Below are positions 23,370 to 32,700 of a DNA stretch of 34,333 nucleotides, one piece after another. Every line of letters starts with the position of its first letter. Within the stretch, counting starts at the first letter, position 1. Under the pieces are notes generated by a model. It was not told the DNA's origin. It did not search any database and was given only the letters and a program-made list of their open reading frames with translations. The DNA comes from Flavobacteriales bacterium (GTDB taxonomy: Bacteria; Bacteroidota; Bacteroidia; Flavobacteriales_F; PHOS-HE28): contig JABWBQ010000034.1 of assembly GCA_013360395.1 (NCBI GenBank), positions 1-34,333 of the forward strand, in the 5' to 3' direction. A program made the translations under genes and the position numbers.

Positions 23370-24901
23370 TCCCATTCGATGGTGGCCGGGGGCTTGCTGC
23401 TGATGTCGTACACCACGCGGTTCACGCCCTTCACGCGGTTGATGATGGCGTTCGAGATCCGTGCCAGGAATGCGTGGGGCAGGTCGCACCAGTCCGCCGT
23501 CATGCCGTCGGTGCTGGTGACGGCACGCAGGGCCACGGCGTTCTCGTAGGTGCGTTCGTCGCCCATCACGCCCACGCTGCGCACGGGGAGCAGGATGGCG
23601 CCGGCCTGCCACACCCGGTCGTAGAGGCCTTCTTCGCGCAGGCCCTGCACCCAGATGGCATCCACCTCCTGCAGCAGGGCCACCTTCTCGGCGGTGACCT
23701 CGCCCAGGATGCGGATCCCGAGCCCGGGCCCGGGGAACGGATGACGGCCCAGCAGGCGGGCGTCCAGTCCCAGCTCCCGGCCCACACGCCGCACCTCATC
23801 CTTGAACAGGAGGCGCAGCGGTTCCACCACCTGCATGCGCATGCGTTCGGGAAGACCGCCCACGTTGTGGTGGCTCTTGATGGTGACGCTCGGCCCGTTC
23901 ACGCTCACGCTCTCGATCACATCCGGGTAGATGGTGCCCTGGCCGAGCCAACGGACATCCTCGATGCGATGGGCCTCGGTGTCGAAGACCTCGATGAAGG
24001 TGCGCCCGATGGCCTTGCGTTTGGCCTCGGGATCCTCCAGGCCGCGCAGGGCGGCATAGAAGCGTTCGCGCGCATCCACCCCGGTGATGTTCAGCCCGAG
24101 GTGGCGGTAGTCCTCGAGCACCTGGGCGAACTCGTCCTTGCGCAGCAGGCCGTTGTCCACGAAGATGCAATGGAGCCGGTCGCCGATGGCGCGGGCAAGA
24201 AGCACCGCGGCCACCGTGCTGTCCACCCCGCCGCTGAGCGCCATCACCACGCGGTCCTCCCCCACTTGCGCGCGCAAACGCTCCACGGCGGTGTCGACAA
24301 AGGCGTGCGGGGTCCAGTCGCCCGAGCAGCCGCATACCCCGTGCACGAAGTTGCGCAGCAGCTGCAGGCCCTCGGTGGTGTGATACACCTCGGGGTGGAA
24401 CTGCACGGCGAAGGTGTGTTCGCCCTCCAGCCGGTAGGCGGCCACCGGCACGGCATGTGTGCTGGCCATCACCTGCATGCGCCCGGCGGCGCCCGTGATG
24501 CTGTCGCCGTGGCTCATCCACACCTGCGTGCCCGGATGGATGCCGCTGAACAAGGCTCCGGTCTCGTGGATGTTGTCCAGGTGGGCCCGGCCGTATTCCC
24601 GCACCGTGCTCCGCACCACGGGCGCGCCTTCGCGCCGGGCCAGCAACTGCGCGCCGTAGCACACGGCCAGCACCGGCACCCGGCCTTGGAAGCCGGAGAT
24701 GTCGGTGTCCGGGGCGCCCGGGTCGTGCACGCTGAAAGGGCTGCCGCTGAGGATGACCCCCTTGATGGCGGCATCCCCGAAGAAACCGGCCGCCTTGCTG
24801 AAGGGATGGATCTCGCAATAGACGTTGAGCTCGCGCACGCGCCGGGCGATCAGTTGGGTGTACTGGCTGCCGTGGTCGAGGATGAGGATGGTGTCGGGCA
24901 C
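23366..24901 (-). CDS. guaA: GMP synthase (glutamine-hydrolysing)
   Basis: GuaA converts XMP to GMP with ATP and glutamine in the cytoplasm. The 511-residue product has the normal two-part structure. The first part is a class I glutamine amidotransferase starting [21 protein letters not shown], with Cys81 in V-C-Y-G-A-Q and His in V-Q-F-H-P-E-V. The second is an ATP-pyrophosphatase domain with [10 protein letters not shown] at about 222-231, plus the C-terminal dimerisation part ending P-P-A-T-I-E-W-E. The amidotransferase motif has VCYGAQ where many have GICYGMQ. The start is a GTG at 24901; the frame continues upstream to an ATG at 25117, but that part is not GuaA-like and crosses the promoter region. 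Confidence 0.97.
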   Translation of the reverse strand: MPDTILILDHGSQYTQLIARRVRELNVYCEIHPFSKAAGFFGDAAIKGVILSGSPFSVHDPGAPDTDISGFQGRVPVLAVCYGAQLLARREGAPVVRSTVREYGRAHLDNIHETGALFSGIHPGTQVWMSHGDSITGAAGRMQVMASTHAVPVAAYRLEGEHTFAVQFHPEVYHTTEGLQLLRNFVHGVCGCSGDWTPHAFVDTAVERLRAQVGEDRVVMALSGGVDSTVAAVLLARAIGDRLHCIFVDNGLLRKDEFAQVLEDYRHLGLNITGVDARERFYAALRGLEDPEAKRKAIGRTFIEVFDTEAHRIEDVRWLGQGTIYPDVIESVSVNGPSVTIKSHHNVGGLPERMRMQVVEPLRLLFKDEVRRVGRELGLDARLLGRHPFPGPGLGIRILGEVTAEKVALLQEVDAIWVQGLREEGLYDRVWQAGAILLPVRSVGVMGDERTYENAVALRAVTSTDGMTADWCDLPHAFLARISNAIINRVKGVNRVVYDISSKPPATIEWE

Positions 24902-24939
24902 TGCGGAGGGCAGGCGCAATGGGCGCCTTGGCAAGGAGG

Positions 24940-24947
24940 CAAAGGTA
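24940..24947 (-). promoter_or_regulatory. Putative -7 box (TACCTTTG) of guaA
   Basis: A perfect TAnnTTTG on the minus strand lies 38 bases before the GTG start at 24901, giving a predicted leader of about 30 bases. The -33 region lacks an obvious TTTG. The rest of the gap to 25150 holds promoter-like boxes for the opposite gene and no further gene. Confidence 0.5.
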
Positions 24948-25066
24948 TCCCGCAGGGCCTGCCCCCGATCGTGGATGGATCGTGGAAAACTGATCGCCCA
25001 AGGACTTGACCCGCAGGGGATTCCCTGCGTCTTCACGGTGTACGGGGACCTTTCGGGGGCGTGGCG

Positions 25067-25074
25067 TAACTTCA
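25067..25074 (+). promoter_or_regulatory. Candidate -7 box (TAACTTCA) upstream of the gene at 25150
   Basis: TAACTTCA fits TAnnTTTG at six of eight positions. A second candidate, GACCTTTG (25134-25141), matches at seven of eight and ends eight bases before ATG 25150. They imply different transcripts and starts. Confidence 0.35.
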
Positions 25075-25149
25075 CGTCACTGAACGGACCGTGGACTTCA
25101 TGCCTGCTTAACGCCACGAAGCATGGTGATCACGACCTTTGCGGCTGCG

Positions 25150-28044
25150 ATGGCCCATCACCGCTACTTCCTGCCCTTGCTGGGGCTCCTGACCCTTACC
25201 GCGGATCCGTGGGCCACCCGGGCCCAGGCCCAGACCGTGCAGTTCAGCGTAGTGTCCCTTACCGTGCTGGAAAGCGCCGGGATCCAGAACATCGGGCTTA
25301 CCTGGGGCAGCACCCCCTGGCCCGGCGGCTCCATCACGGTGGACTGGGCCTTGAGCCCCGGGACCACCGAAGGCGCGGCCCCCAACGACTTCACCGCGGT
25401 CCCGGCGTATGCCGCGACGCTGACCATCACCCCCCCGGTGAACTCCACCTCCATGCCGTTGGCGATCCGCGTGGACCCCACGGACGACCTGCTGATCGAC
25501 GGAACGAACACGCTGACCTTCACCATCACGGCGGTCCCTGTCGGCATGTTCATCGGTGGCAGCGCGGTGTGCACCATGACCATCGCGGACGTCAACGCCC
25601 CGCCCACGGTGTTCGGCCAGGGCGACCTGGTGATCGTGGGGGTGAATGCCAACAATCAGGTGTGCAGCGGGGTCCTGAGCCAGGACGAGGTGAGCTTCTT
25701 CTGCTTCCAGGACATCACCCCCAACACCACCATCGACCTCACGGACTGTGGCTATGAATACTTGAACGCGGGGCAATGGGGCGACAACGAAGGGGCCGTG
25801 CGCATGACCCGGACGGGCCCGGCGATCCCGGCGGGAACGGTGATCACCTTCCGGATGAACAACACCGCCGGGAGCACCAACGTGAGCGGCGCGGCCCCCG
25901 ATGCCTTCTGGACCTGCACCCGGTTCACCTCTTTCGGCAATGCGCTGAACCTTAATGTGAACGGCGACCAGATCTTCTTCATGCAGAGCGCGCTGCCGCT
26001 GGCCACGGCCTGGACCAATCCCGGCGGCGCATCGAACGCCACGTACAACGGCACCGTTCTATACGGGTTCAGCACGAACGGAAGCTGGCTGAGCTTCCAG
26101 GGCTCGACAGGTCATTCGGGCCTGCCGCCGGGCATGCCGTGCTACAGCATGGGCCCCTCGGCCACCACGGACTGGAGCAAGTACATCGGCCCGCTCACCA
26201 TCACCACCCAACGGGGTTGGTTGATCCGCATCGACGACCCGCTGAACTGGACCTCCTACACCAGTTGCGCGAACTACAACGCGGGTCTGCCCAACTGGCT
26301 CACCGCCCCGGTGCTGCCGATCACGCCCGGCGGATTCATCCCCGGCCTGTGGACCGGCGCCAAGACGAACGACTGGTTCGACTGCCGCAACTGGGACGAC
26401 GCCCGGGTGCCGGTGGCCACCACCAATGTATTGATCGACCAGACCAGCCTGCAGAGCTGCGTGGTGGGCGGCGGCGGCACGGCGGTGTGCAACGACCTGA
26501 CCGTACGCACCAACGGTGTGAGCCGCTTCCTGTTCCTCAACGCTGCAAGCACCCTCAACGCCGGCGGCACCGTGGTGGTGGAACGCACGGGCGGGACGGG
26601 CCTGATGGGCATCGACATCACGGCGGGCAGCAGCTTCCTGTGCGACGAGATCAGCGTGAACGGCGTGAACGTGGGCACCCCCGATGCGCGGTTCCAGAGC
26701 GCGGCCCCGACCAACACCGTGACCGTGCTGAGCGATGTGAACATCATGCCCGGCGGCCTGCTGGACATGAGCAACGGCGTGGTCGGCGGCACCATCACCG
26801 TGGGCGGGGACTGGAACAACACGGCGGCCGAGACCAACTTCGACGAGATCGGCAGCACGGTGGTGATGAACGCCACGGGCAACCAGGGCATCCTGCCCAC
26901 CGGTTTCACCGAGGTGTTCAGCACCCTGCGCATCAACAAGCCTGCCGGCGACATCATCCTGGGCGATCCGGTGCGGGTGAACACCAACCTGGACCTGCTG
27001 CAGGGGCGGATCTTCAGCGCGCCGGGCCTCACCCTGGGCCCCACCGCCACCGCCACCAACGCCAGCGACCTGAGCTTCGTGCACGGTCCGCTGCAGAAGA
27101 TCGGCCTGACCGACCTCACCTACCCGGTGGGCAAGGGCAACAGCCTGCGGACCGCGCGGCTGCAGGGCCTCACCGGCGCGGGCACCGATGCCTTCACCGT
27201 GGAGTACTTCGCGGCCGACCCCCAGGCGACCTTCGGCAACACCCTGGATGCCACGCTGGACCACATCAGCAGCTGCGAGTACTGGATCATCGACCGCAGT
27301 GCCGGCACCCCCAACGCCACCGTGGTGCTGAGCTGGGACACGCCCGAGAGCTGCGGCGTCACGGCCCTGCCCGACCTGCGCGTGGCACGCTGGGACGGAG
27401 CGCTCTGGCTGGATCGCGGCAACGGGGCCACCACCGGCACCGTCGTTTCCGGCACGGTGGCCACGGCGGTGCAGCAGACCGCCTTCAGCCCCTGGACCCT
27501 GGCCTCGGTGAGCACGCAGAATCCGCTGCCGGTGGAGCTGCTGCATTTCACGGCCCGGCCGGAGGGCGACCGGGTGCGGCTGGACTGGGCCACGGCCAGC
27601 GAACGCAACAACGCCTTCTTCACCGTGGAACGCAGCGCGGACAACGCGCAATTCGCAGCACTGCTGGAAGTGGACGGTGCCGGGGACAGCCAGCAGCATT
27701 TGGCGTACAGCGCCTACGACGAGGCCCCGCTGCCGGGCACCAGCTACTACCGCCTGCGGCAGACCGACCACGACGGCACGAGCACGGTGAGCGTCGCCGT
27801 GCCGGTGCAGTTCCGCGATGCCGGGGCGCTGCCCGTGCTGTACACCGCCGACGGCACCCTGTGGCTGCGCCCGGGCGTGGCCAGCGGGGCATGGGCCGAG
27901 GTGCTCGATGCCAGCGGCCGTGCGGTGCGCCGCTTCCGTGCTGCGGATGCGGCTGCGATCCCGGTGCCGGTGGACGGTCTGCGTCCCGGCGCCTACCTGA
28001 TCCGCTTCGACGGCGGCACCGAGGTGCTACGCTTCCTGCGCTGA
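25150..28044 (+). CDS. Large multidomain T9SS cargo protein
   Basis: This 964-residue exported protein has a signal peptide (RYFLPLLGLLTLTADPWATRAQAQ). An N-terminal Calx-beta-like part follows (S-V-V-S-L-T-V-L-E-S-A-G, then T-F-T-I-T-A-V). Next is a cysteine-containing lamin-tail-like segment beginning G-D-L-V-I-V-G-V-N-A-N-N-Q near residue 160. A beta-rich region starts at about W-T-G-A-K-T-N-D-W-F-D-C-R-N-W-D near 405. A fibronectin-like part (P-V-E-L-L-H-F-T-A-R-P then W-A-T-A-S-E-R-N-N-A-F-F-T-V-E-R-S) precedes a short sorting-domain-like end (L-R-P-G-A-Y-L-I-R-F-D-G). An in-frame ATG at 25123 would add nine residues; 25150 opens the signal peptide directly. It overlaps the convergent bshC by 18 bases. 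The biological role is unknown. Confidence 0.87.
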   Translation: MAHHRYFLPLLGLLTLTADPWATRAQAQTVQFSVVSLTVLESAGIQNIGLTWGSTPWPGGSITVDWALSPGTTEGAAPNDFTAVPAYAATLTITPPVNSTSMPLAIRVDPTDDLLIDGTNTLTFTITAVPVGMFIGGSAVCTMTIADVNAPPTVFGQGDLVIVGVNANNQVCSGVLSQDEVSFFCFQDITPNTTIDLTDCGYEYLNAGQWGDNEGAVRMTRTGPAIPAGTVITFRMNNTAGSTNVSGAAPDAFWTCTRFTSFGNALNLNVNGDQIFFMQSALPLATAWTNPGGASNATYNGTVLYGFSTNGSWLSFQGSTGHSGLPPGMPCYSMGPSATTDWSKYIGPLTITTQRGWLIRIDDPLNWTSYTSCANYNAGLPNWLTAPVLPITPGGFIPGLWTGAKTNDWFDCRNWDDARVPVATTNVLIDQTSLQSCVVGGGGTAVCNDLTVRTNGVSRFLFLNAASTLNAGGTVVVERTGGTGLMGIDITAGSSFLCDEISVNGVNVGTPDARFQSAAPTNTVTVLSDVNIMPGGLLDMSNGVVGGTITVGGDWNNTAAETNFDEIGSTVVMNATGNQGILPTGFTEVFSTLRINKPAGDIILGDPVRVNTNLDLLQGRIFSAPGLTLGPTATATNASDLSFVHGPLQKIGLTDLTYPVGKGNSLRTARLQGLTGAGTDAFTVEYFAADPQATFGNTLDATLDHISSCEYWIIDRSAGTPNATVVLSWDTPESCGVTALPDLRVARWDGALWLDRGNGATTGTVVSGTVATAVQQTAFSPWTLASVSTQNPLPVELLHFTARPEGDRVRLDWATASERNNAFFTVERSADNAQFAALLEVDGAGDSQQHLAYSAYDEAPLPGTSYYRLRQTDHDGTSTVSVAVPVQFRDAGALPVLYTADGTLWLRPGVASGAWAEVLDASGRAVRRFRAADAAAIPVPVDGLRPGAYLIRFDGGTEVLRFLR

Positions 28045-29625
28045 GCGCGGCGGGGCCAGGAAGACGGAGAACTTTTTCTCCAACGGGTCCAGGACGTCGG
28101 TCATCCGGTCGGTGAGCGACGTGCCATGGTCGGCCAGCGGCACCAGGAACCCTTCGCGCCTTTCCGCCAGCACCCCGCCGGGGAGCACCGCCTCGCGCAA
28201 GGCGCCATAGCGGCGCAGCAGCACCGCACTGCGGTGCCTGGCCTCGCGCAACAACCGCTGCTCCAGGCGCTCCAGCCCATGCTGCGCACGCTGTTCGGCG
28301 CTCGCGGCCGAGCGCACGAACGTGGGGCCCGCTGCGGCGGTGCGCAGGGCCAGCGCACGGAACACGGTCCCCAGCGCCTCCCGTTCCCCCTGCAGCCGCG
28401 TGGGAAAGGGCGCGTCGCGCTCGGCCAGACGACGTTCCACCGCATGCCGGTCGGCGAAGAGGTCCTCCAGGGCCAGGTCCATGGCGGCGAGGCGTTCGGC
28501 ATCGCCCTCGGGCAGGAAGACGGCCGAGCTGCGCAGCACCGTCACCGGCATGGGCAGCTGCACCGCCTGGAACGCCCATCGCAGCTGCATCCAGTAGGCC
28601 AGCTCGCCACCGCCGCCCACGTAGGCCACGTTGGGCAGCACCGTCTCCTGGTACAACGGCCGCATCAGCACGTTCGGGGAGAAGTCCTCCGGCCGGGTCT
28701 CCAGTTCGTGCAGCGCTTCATCCATGGTCCAACGCGGACCGCCTTCCAGCACTTGCAGCCCGTCACCGTCCGGGGCGATCCGCGCACGCGATCCCTGGCC
28801 GAGGTGGAAGAGGTTGATGGGCCGCGCATGCGCCTGGGCATGATAGCCCTCCGGGAAACGGTCCTCGGCGTAGGCCACCGTGCGGGCCATGAGCCCGTGC
28901 AGCAACTCCTCACGCATCACCGGCGCGAAGAGCGCCTTCAAGACCGGATCGTCGCCATCGAGCACCACCAGGCCCAGGTGCCCGAACAGGCCGTTCATGA
29001 GGATGCGTGTGGCCCCGGCCAGCGTGTGGTGGGGTGCATAGGCTTGGCGGAGCAGACGGCGCACGCTGTCGGCCTGCGGTCCCAGCAACTGCTCGGCCTG
29101 CTGCAACGCTGTGGCGATGCCGGTGAGCGGCATGCGGCCCACCGGCCCACCGGCCTGCGCCGCCCACTGTACACGCTGCCCGCGCAGCAGCACGTGGTCC
29201 ACCTCGGCCAGGTCGTGGTCCTCGGTGGCCATCCAGAACACGGGTACCACGGGGCGCGCCTCCGTGGACAGGTCGCGAGCCAGCCGCACGGCGTTGAGCA
29301 CCTTGAGCAGCACGAACAGCGGTCCGCCGAAAAGACAGAGCTGGTGCCCGGTGGTGACCGTGAGCGTACCGGACCGGGCCAGCCGGTCCAGGTTGTCCTG
29401 CACGGCCTGCGGGCGGTCCAACGCACCGTACTGCCGGCGCAGCGCATCGGCGAGGGCCATGCGGTGGGCGGCCGGGAACGCACGGGCGGCCAGGGCCTCC
29501 TGCAAACCGGCGGCGTGGAAGCCGAACTGGCGGAAAGGATGCAACGCGGGCGCATCCTCCAGCAGGTCGGCGACGAGGGTGCTCGGCCGGACCGTGTCCG
29601 TGTAGGGCAGGACGATGCGCCGCAT
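28027..29625 (-). CDS. bshC: Bacillithiol biosynthesis cysteine-adding enzyme BshC
   Basis: BshC adds cysteine to glucosaminyl-malate in the last step of bacillithiol synthesis, giving the cell its low-molecular-weight thiol. The 532-residue product has the usual length. Typical motifs include V-T-T-G-H-Q-L-C-L-F-G-G-P-L-F-V-L-L-K near residue 95, P-V-F-W-M-A-T-E-D-H-D-L-A-E-V near 135 and the later Y-V-G-G-G-G-E-L-A-Y-W near 335, followed by a coiled-coil-like C-terminal region. It acts in the cytoplasm. bshA and bshB are not in this window. ATG 29625 is preferred because a perfect promoter box lies just upstream; the frame extends further upstream without family similarity. Confidence 0.95.
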   Translation of the reverse strand: MRRIVLPYTDTVRPSTLVADLLEDAPALHPFRQFGFHAAGLQEALAARAFPAAHRMALADALRRQYGALDRPQAVQDNLDRLARSGTLTVTTGHQLCLFGGPLFVLLKVLNAVRLARDLSTEARPVVPVFWMATEDHDLAEVDHVLLRGQRVQWAAQAGGPVGRMPLTGIATALQQAEQLLGPQADSVRRLLRQAYAPHHTLAGATRILMNGLFGHLGLVVLDGDDPVLKALFAPVMREELLHGLMARTVAYAEDRFPEGYHAQAHARPINLFHLGQGSRARIAPDGDGLQVLEGGPRWTMDEALHELETRPEDFSPNVLMRPLYQETVLPNVAYVGGGGELAYWMQLRWAFQAVQLPMPVTVLRSSAVFLPEGDAERLAAMDLALEDLFADRHAVERRLAERDAPFPTRLQGEREALGTVFRALALRTAAAGPTFVRSAASAEQRAQHGLERLEQRLLREARHRSAVLLRRYGALREAVLPGGVLAERREGFLVPLADHGTSLTDRMTDVLDPLEKKFSVFLAPPRSAQEA

Positions 29626-29631
29626 GGCGGG

Positions 29632-29639
29632 CAAAGGTA
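29632..29639 (-). promoter_or_regulatory. Perfect TAnnTTTG box before bshC
   Basis: TACCTTTG on the minus strand ends six bases before the bshC ATG (29625). With the usual seven-base distance to the start point, transcription would begin on the start codon. No TTTG is seen at -33. Confidence 0.5.
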
Positions 29640-29713
29640 GCCGGGGGCGTGGCGGCCGGGAGGGAACCCACGACAGGCCGCGCATCCCGAGCATGCGGCC
29701 GAAGGCATCCGCG

Positions 29714-29721
29714 TACCTTCC
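29714..29721 (+). promoter_or_regulatory. Putative -7 box (TACCTTCC) before the large PNGase-like gene
   Basis: TACCTTCC matches TAnnTT and ends four bases before ATG 29726, the same geometry as at rarA and bshC. It is divergent from the bshC box 75 bases away. Confidence 0.45.
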
Positions 29722-29725
29722 CCCC

Positions 29726-32700
29726 ATGCTGGACACGACCCGACGTGCGCTGCTCGTGGTGCACATGGCCTTTACCCTCACGCCGTGCTTCGCGCAGGAG
29801 GACACCGTGCGCGTGCAGACCCTCACCTTCGACAGCATCACCACCCGGCGCGGCTGCTGGGTGTTCCCCGACGCTTCGCACACCTACCGCAAGGTGCTGA
29901 TGCACCACACGTTGAAGTGCGATCCGCAGACCACGCAGGACCAGTACGCCTGCGGCGAGTGGGACTACCTCACCCACAACCTCATCCACGAGCACACCGG
30001 CGTGCTGGACAGCAATGCGCTGCAGCATCCCTGGTTCAAGGTGGGGGCTGCGGCCCCGGGGAGTGTGGATCGCGCCGCGATGCCGAGCTACGACATCCGG
30101 CAGATCGCCGTTCCGCGGCGCACCGTGATCGGCACCTTGAGCGAGGCCCTTCATCCGGTGGGCAGCGGTGGCGCCTGGGATGGTGGCCTGCTGCAGGCCG
30201 TGCAGGGCACCAGCCGCACGCAGGCCCTCTACCTGGCCTCCGAGCTTTCCGCGGCGGGACTGCAACCCGGGTCCATCGCGCAGTTGCGCTTCACCACGGA
30301 CGGTCAGGGCAACGGGGCCTTCGGGCGTTTCACCATCCGCATGAAGCAGACCCAGGCGACATCGGCAGGCCCCGGTTTCGACGATAGCGCTCTGATGACC
30401 GTGCACGAGGTGGCCCCCCCCACCCTGGGCACGGTTGCCGGTGAGCAGGTGTTCGTGCTCGAGCCGCCCTTCGTGTGGGACGGCAGCTCGAACCTCCTGG
30501 TGGACCTGGCCGCGGCGCGCAGTGCGGGTCTGTCGGCCCCGCAGGTGGTGGGCACGGCGATGCCCGACCTGGCCGTGCAGGCCGTGGGCCGCGATGGCCA
30601 CCTGCTGCTGAAGGATGACCTCATCGGTGTGGACCCCGCCCCGCTGGCCAACGTGGGCCCGGCGATCACCCTCATGTTCCGTGCGTGGGGCGACAGCATC
30701 CTGCCGGTGAACACCACGGCGTTGGAGGCGGTGGACGCCGCGGGGCGCCGCGTGCTGAACGTACACCTGCCCTGGAGCAACGAGCGTGTGTACTGGGATG
30801 CCGGCCAGGACGGCACCGGCTACGACCGCATCGACAAGGCGGCCACCACGGCTGACCTGGAAGGGCGGTGGAACCATTGGGCCTTCGTGAAGAACGCCGC
30901 CACCGGCAGCATGAAGATCTACCTCAACGGCGTGCTGTGGCACAGCGGGACCGGCAAGACGAGGCCCCTCGCCGGCATCACCACCTTCCGGCTGGCCAGC
31001 GGCGCCAATGGCGAATTCCCTTACCCCGGCGCGATGGACGAGGTCAACGTGTTCAACACCGAGGTCGATGCCGCCACCATCGCCGCCTGGGCCGATCGTG
31101 CCGTGGATGCCACGCACCCCAACGCCGCCGACCTGCTGTACAGTTTCCACTGCGACGAGCTGCCTGGGGAGCACATACTGGTGAACGCCGCCGACCCCGC
31201 GCACAACGCCTGGCCACTGGGCACGCCCCGCCGCAGCTTTCGCGAAGCCATCGACCTGCACCACACCGCACACCCCGTCACCGTCCGGCCCGACCTGGTC
31301 TTCGTGCAGGGCACGTACACCTCGGTGACCGACACGGTGCTGCTGGAGCGCCCCGAGCCGCGCGAGCTGCTCACACAGGAGCACTTCCAGGTGAACGGCA
31401 ATGGCGTGGTGCCCGTGGACACCGTGTTCAGCTGGCTCGGCGGCCACACCCGCACCTTCGCACCGGACGGCGCGGTGCTCGACTCGGCCCTGGTGCCCTC
31501 CACCCTCGACCTCAACGACACGCTGCACTACTACGGCGTCCCCTTCGAGGTGGTGAACAATTGGGAGATCGGGCGCTACATCACGCCGTACGGCATCGGC
31601 CTGTCCTTGGGGCCCCAGGGTTTCCGATGGACCTTCGACGTCACCGACTACCAATGGCTGTTGCACGACAGCGTGGAGCTGAGCGCGGGCAACCAGCAGG
31701 AGCTGATCGACCTGGAGTTCGAGCTGATCGAAGGCACCCCGCCGCGCACCGTGGTGGCCCACCAGCGCCCCTGGGGCGGCCTCACCAGCCGCAGCTACGC
31801 CGACCTCAGCAACGACGTGGCCCTTCCTCCGGTGACCGTGCAGCTGAGCCCCGCCGCCAGCCAGTGGAGCCTGCGCACCCGCCTCACCGGCCACGGCCAC
31901 AACAGCAACGACGGCCAGTATCCGCACTGCTGCGAGTGGAAGGACAACACCCACTACCTCTATCTCAACGGCATCGAGCAGGACGCCTGGCACATTTGGC
32001 AGACGAACGACTGCGCGCTGAACCCCGTGTACCCGCAGGGCGGCACCTGGCTCGGCAGCCGCGAGGGCTGGTGCCCGGGCGACCTGGTGAAGGACCATGA
32101 GGTGCAGTTGCCCGGCCTGTCGCCCGGCGGCACCGCCACGCTGGACTACCGCATCACCCCGGTGCCCGCCAACAACCAAGGCATGGGCGGCGGCAACTAC
32201 GTGATCAACATGGACCTGCTGGAGTTCGGCGCAGCCGCCCACGCGCTCGATGCCGAGATCGTGGAGGTGCAGCGCCCCAGCACCACGGACATGCACCGCC
32301 GCAACAACCCGCTGTGCCACGACCCGCTGGTGGTGCTGCGCAACGCGGGCGCCCAGGACCTCACGAGCGTCACCTTCACCTACGGCGTGGAGGGCGGGAC
32401 CCCGATGAGCTGGACCTGGACAGGCCTGCTGAAGCACATGGAGCGCACCGAGGTGGTGCTGCCGGTGGATGGCGCGGGCTTCTGGGTGGGCACCGATCCT
32501 TCGGTCTTCACGGTGAGCGTGAGCGCGCCCAACGGCGGGGCCGATGCCAACCCGGTGAACGACAGCTACCGCACCGCCTTCGCGCTGCCGGCCGTGTATC
32601 CGGAGACCATCGTGGTGAACTACAAGACCAACAACTTCCCCGGCGAGAACAGCCTCAGCATCCGCGACGTGTACGGCAGCACCATCTTCGAACGCACGAA

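Noticed and set aside
24902-25117. N-terminal extension of GuaA to the upstream ATG at 25117
   Set aside because: The added residues do not resemble GuaA and the extension would cross the perfect TAnnTTTG box of guaA.
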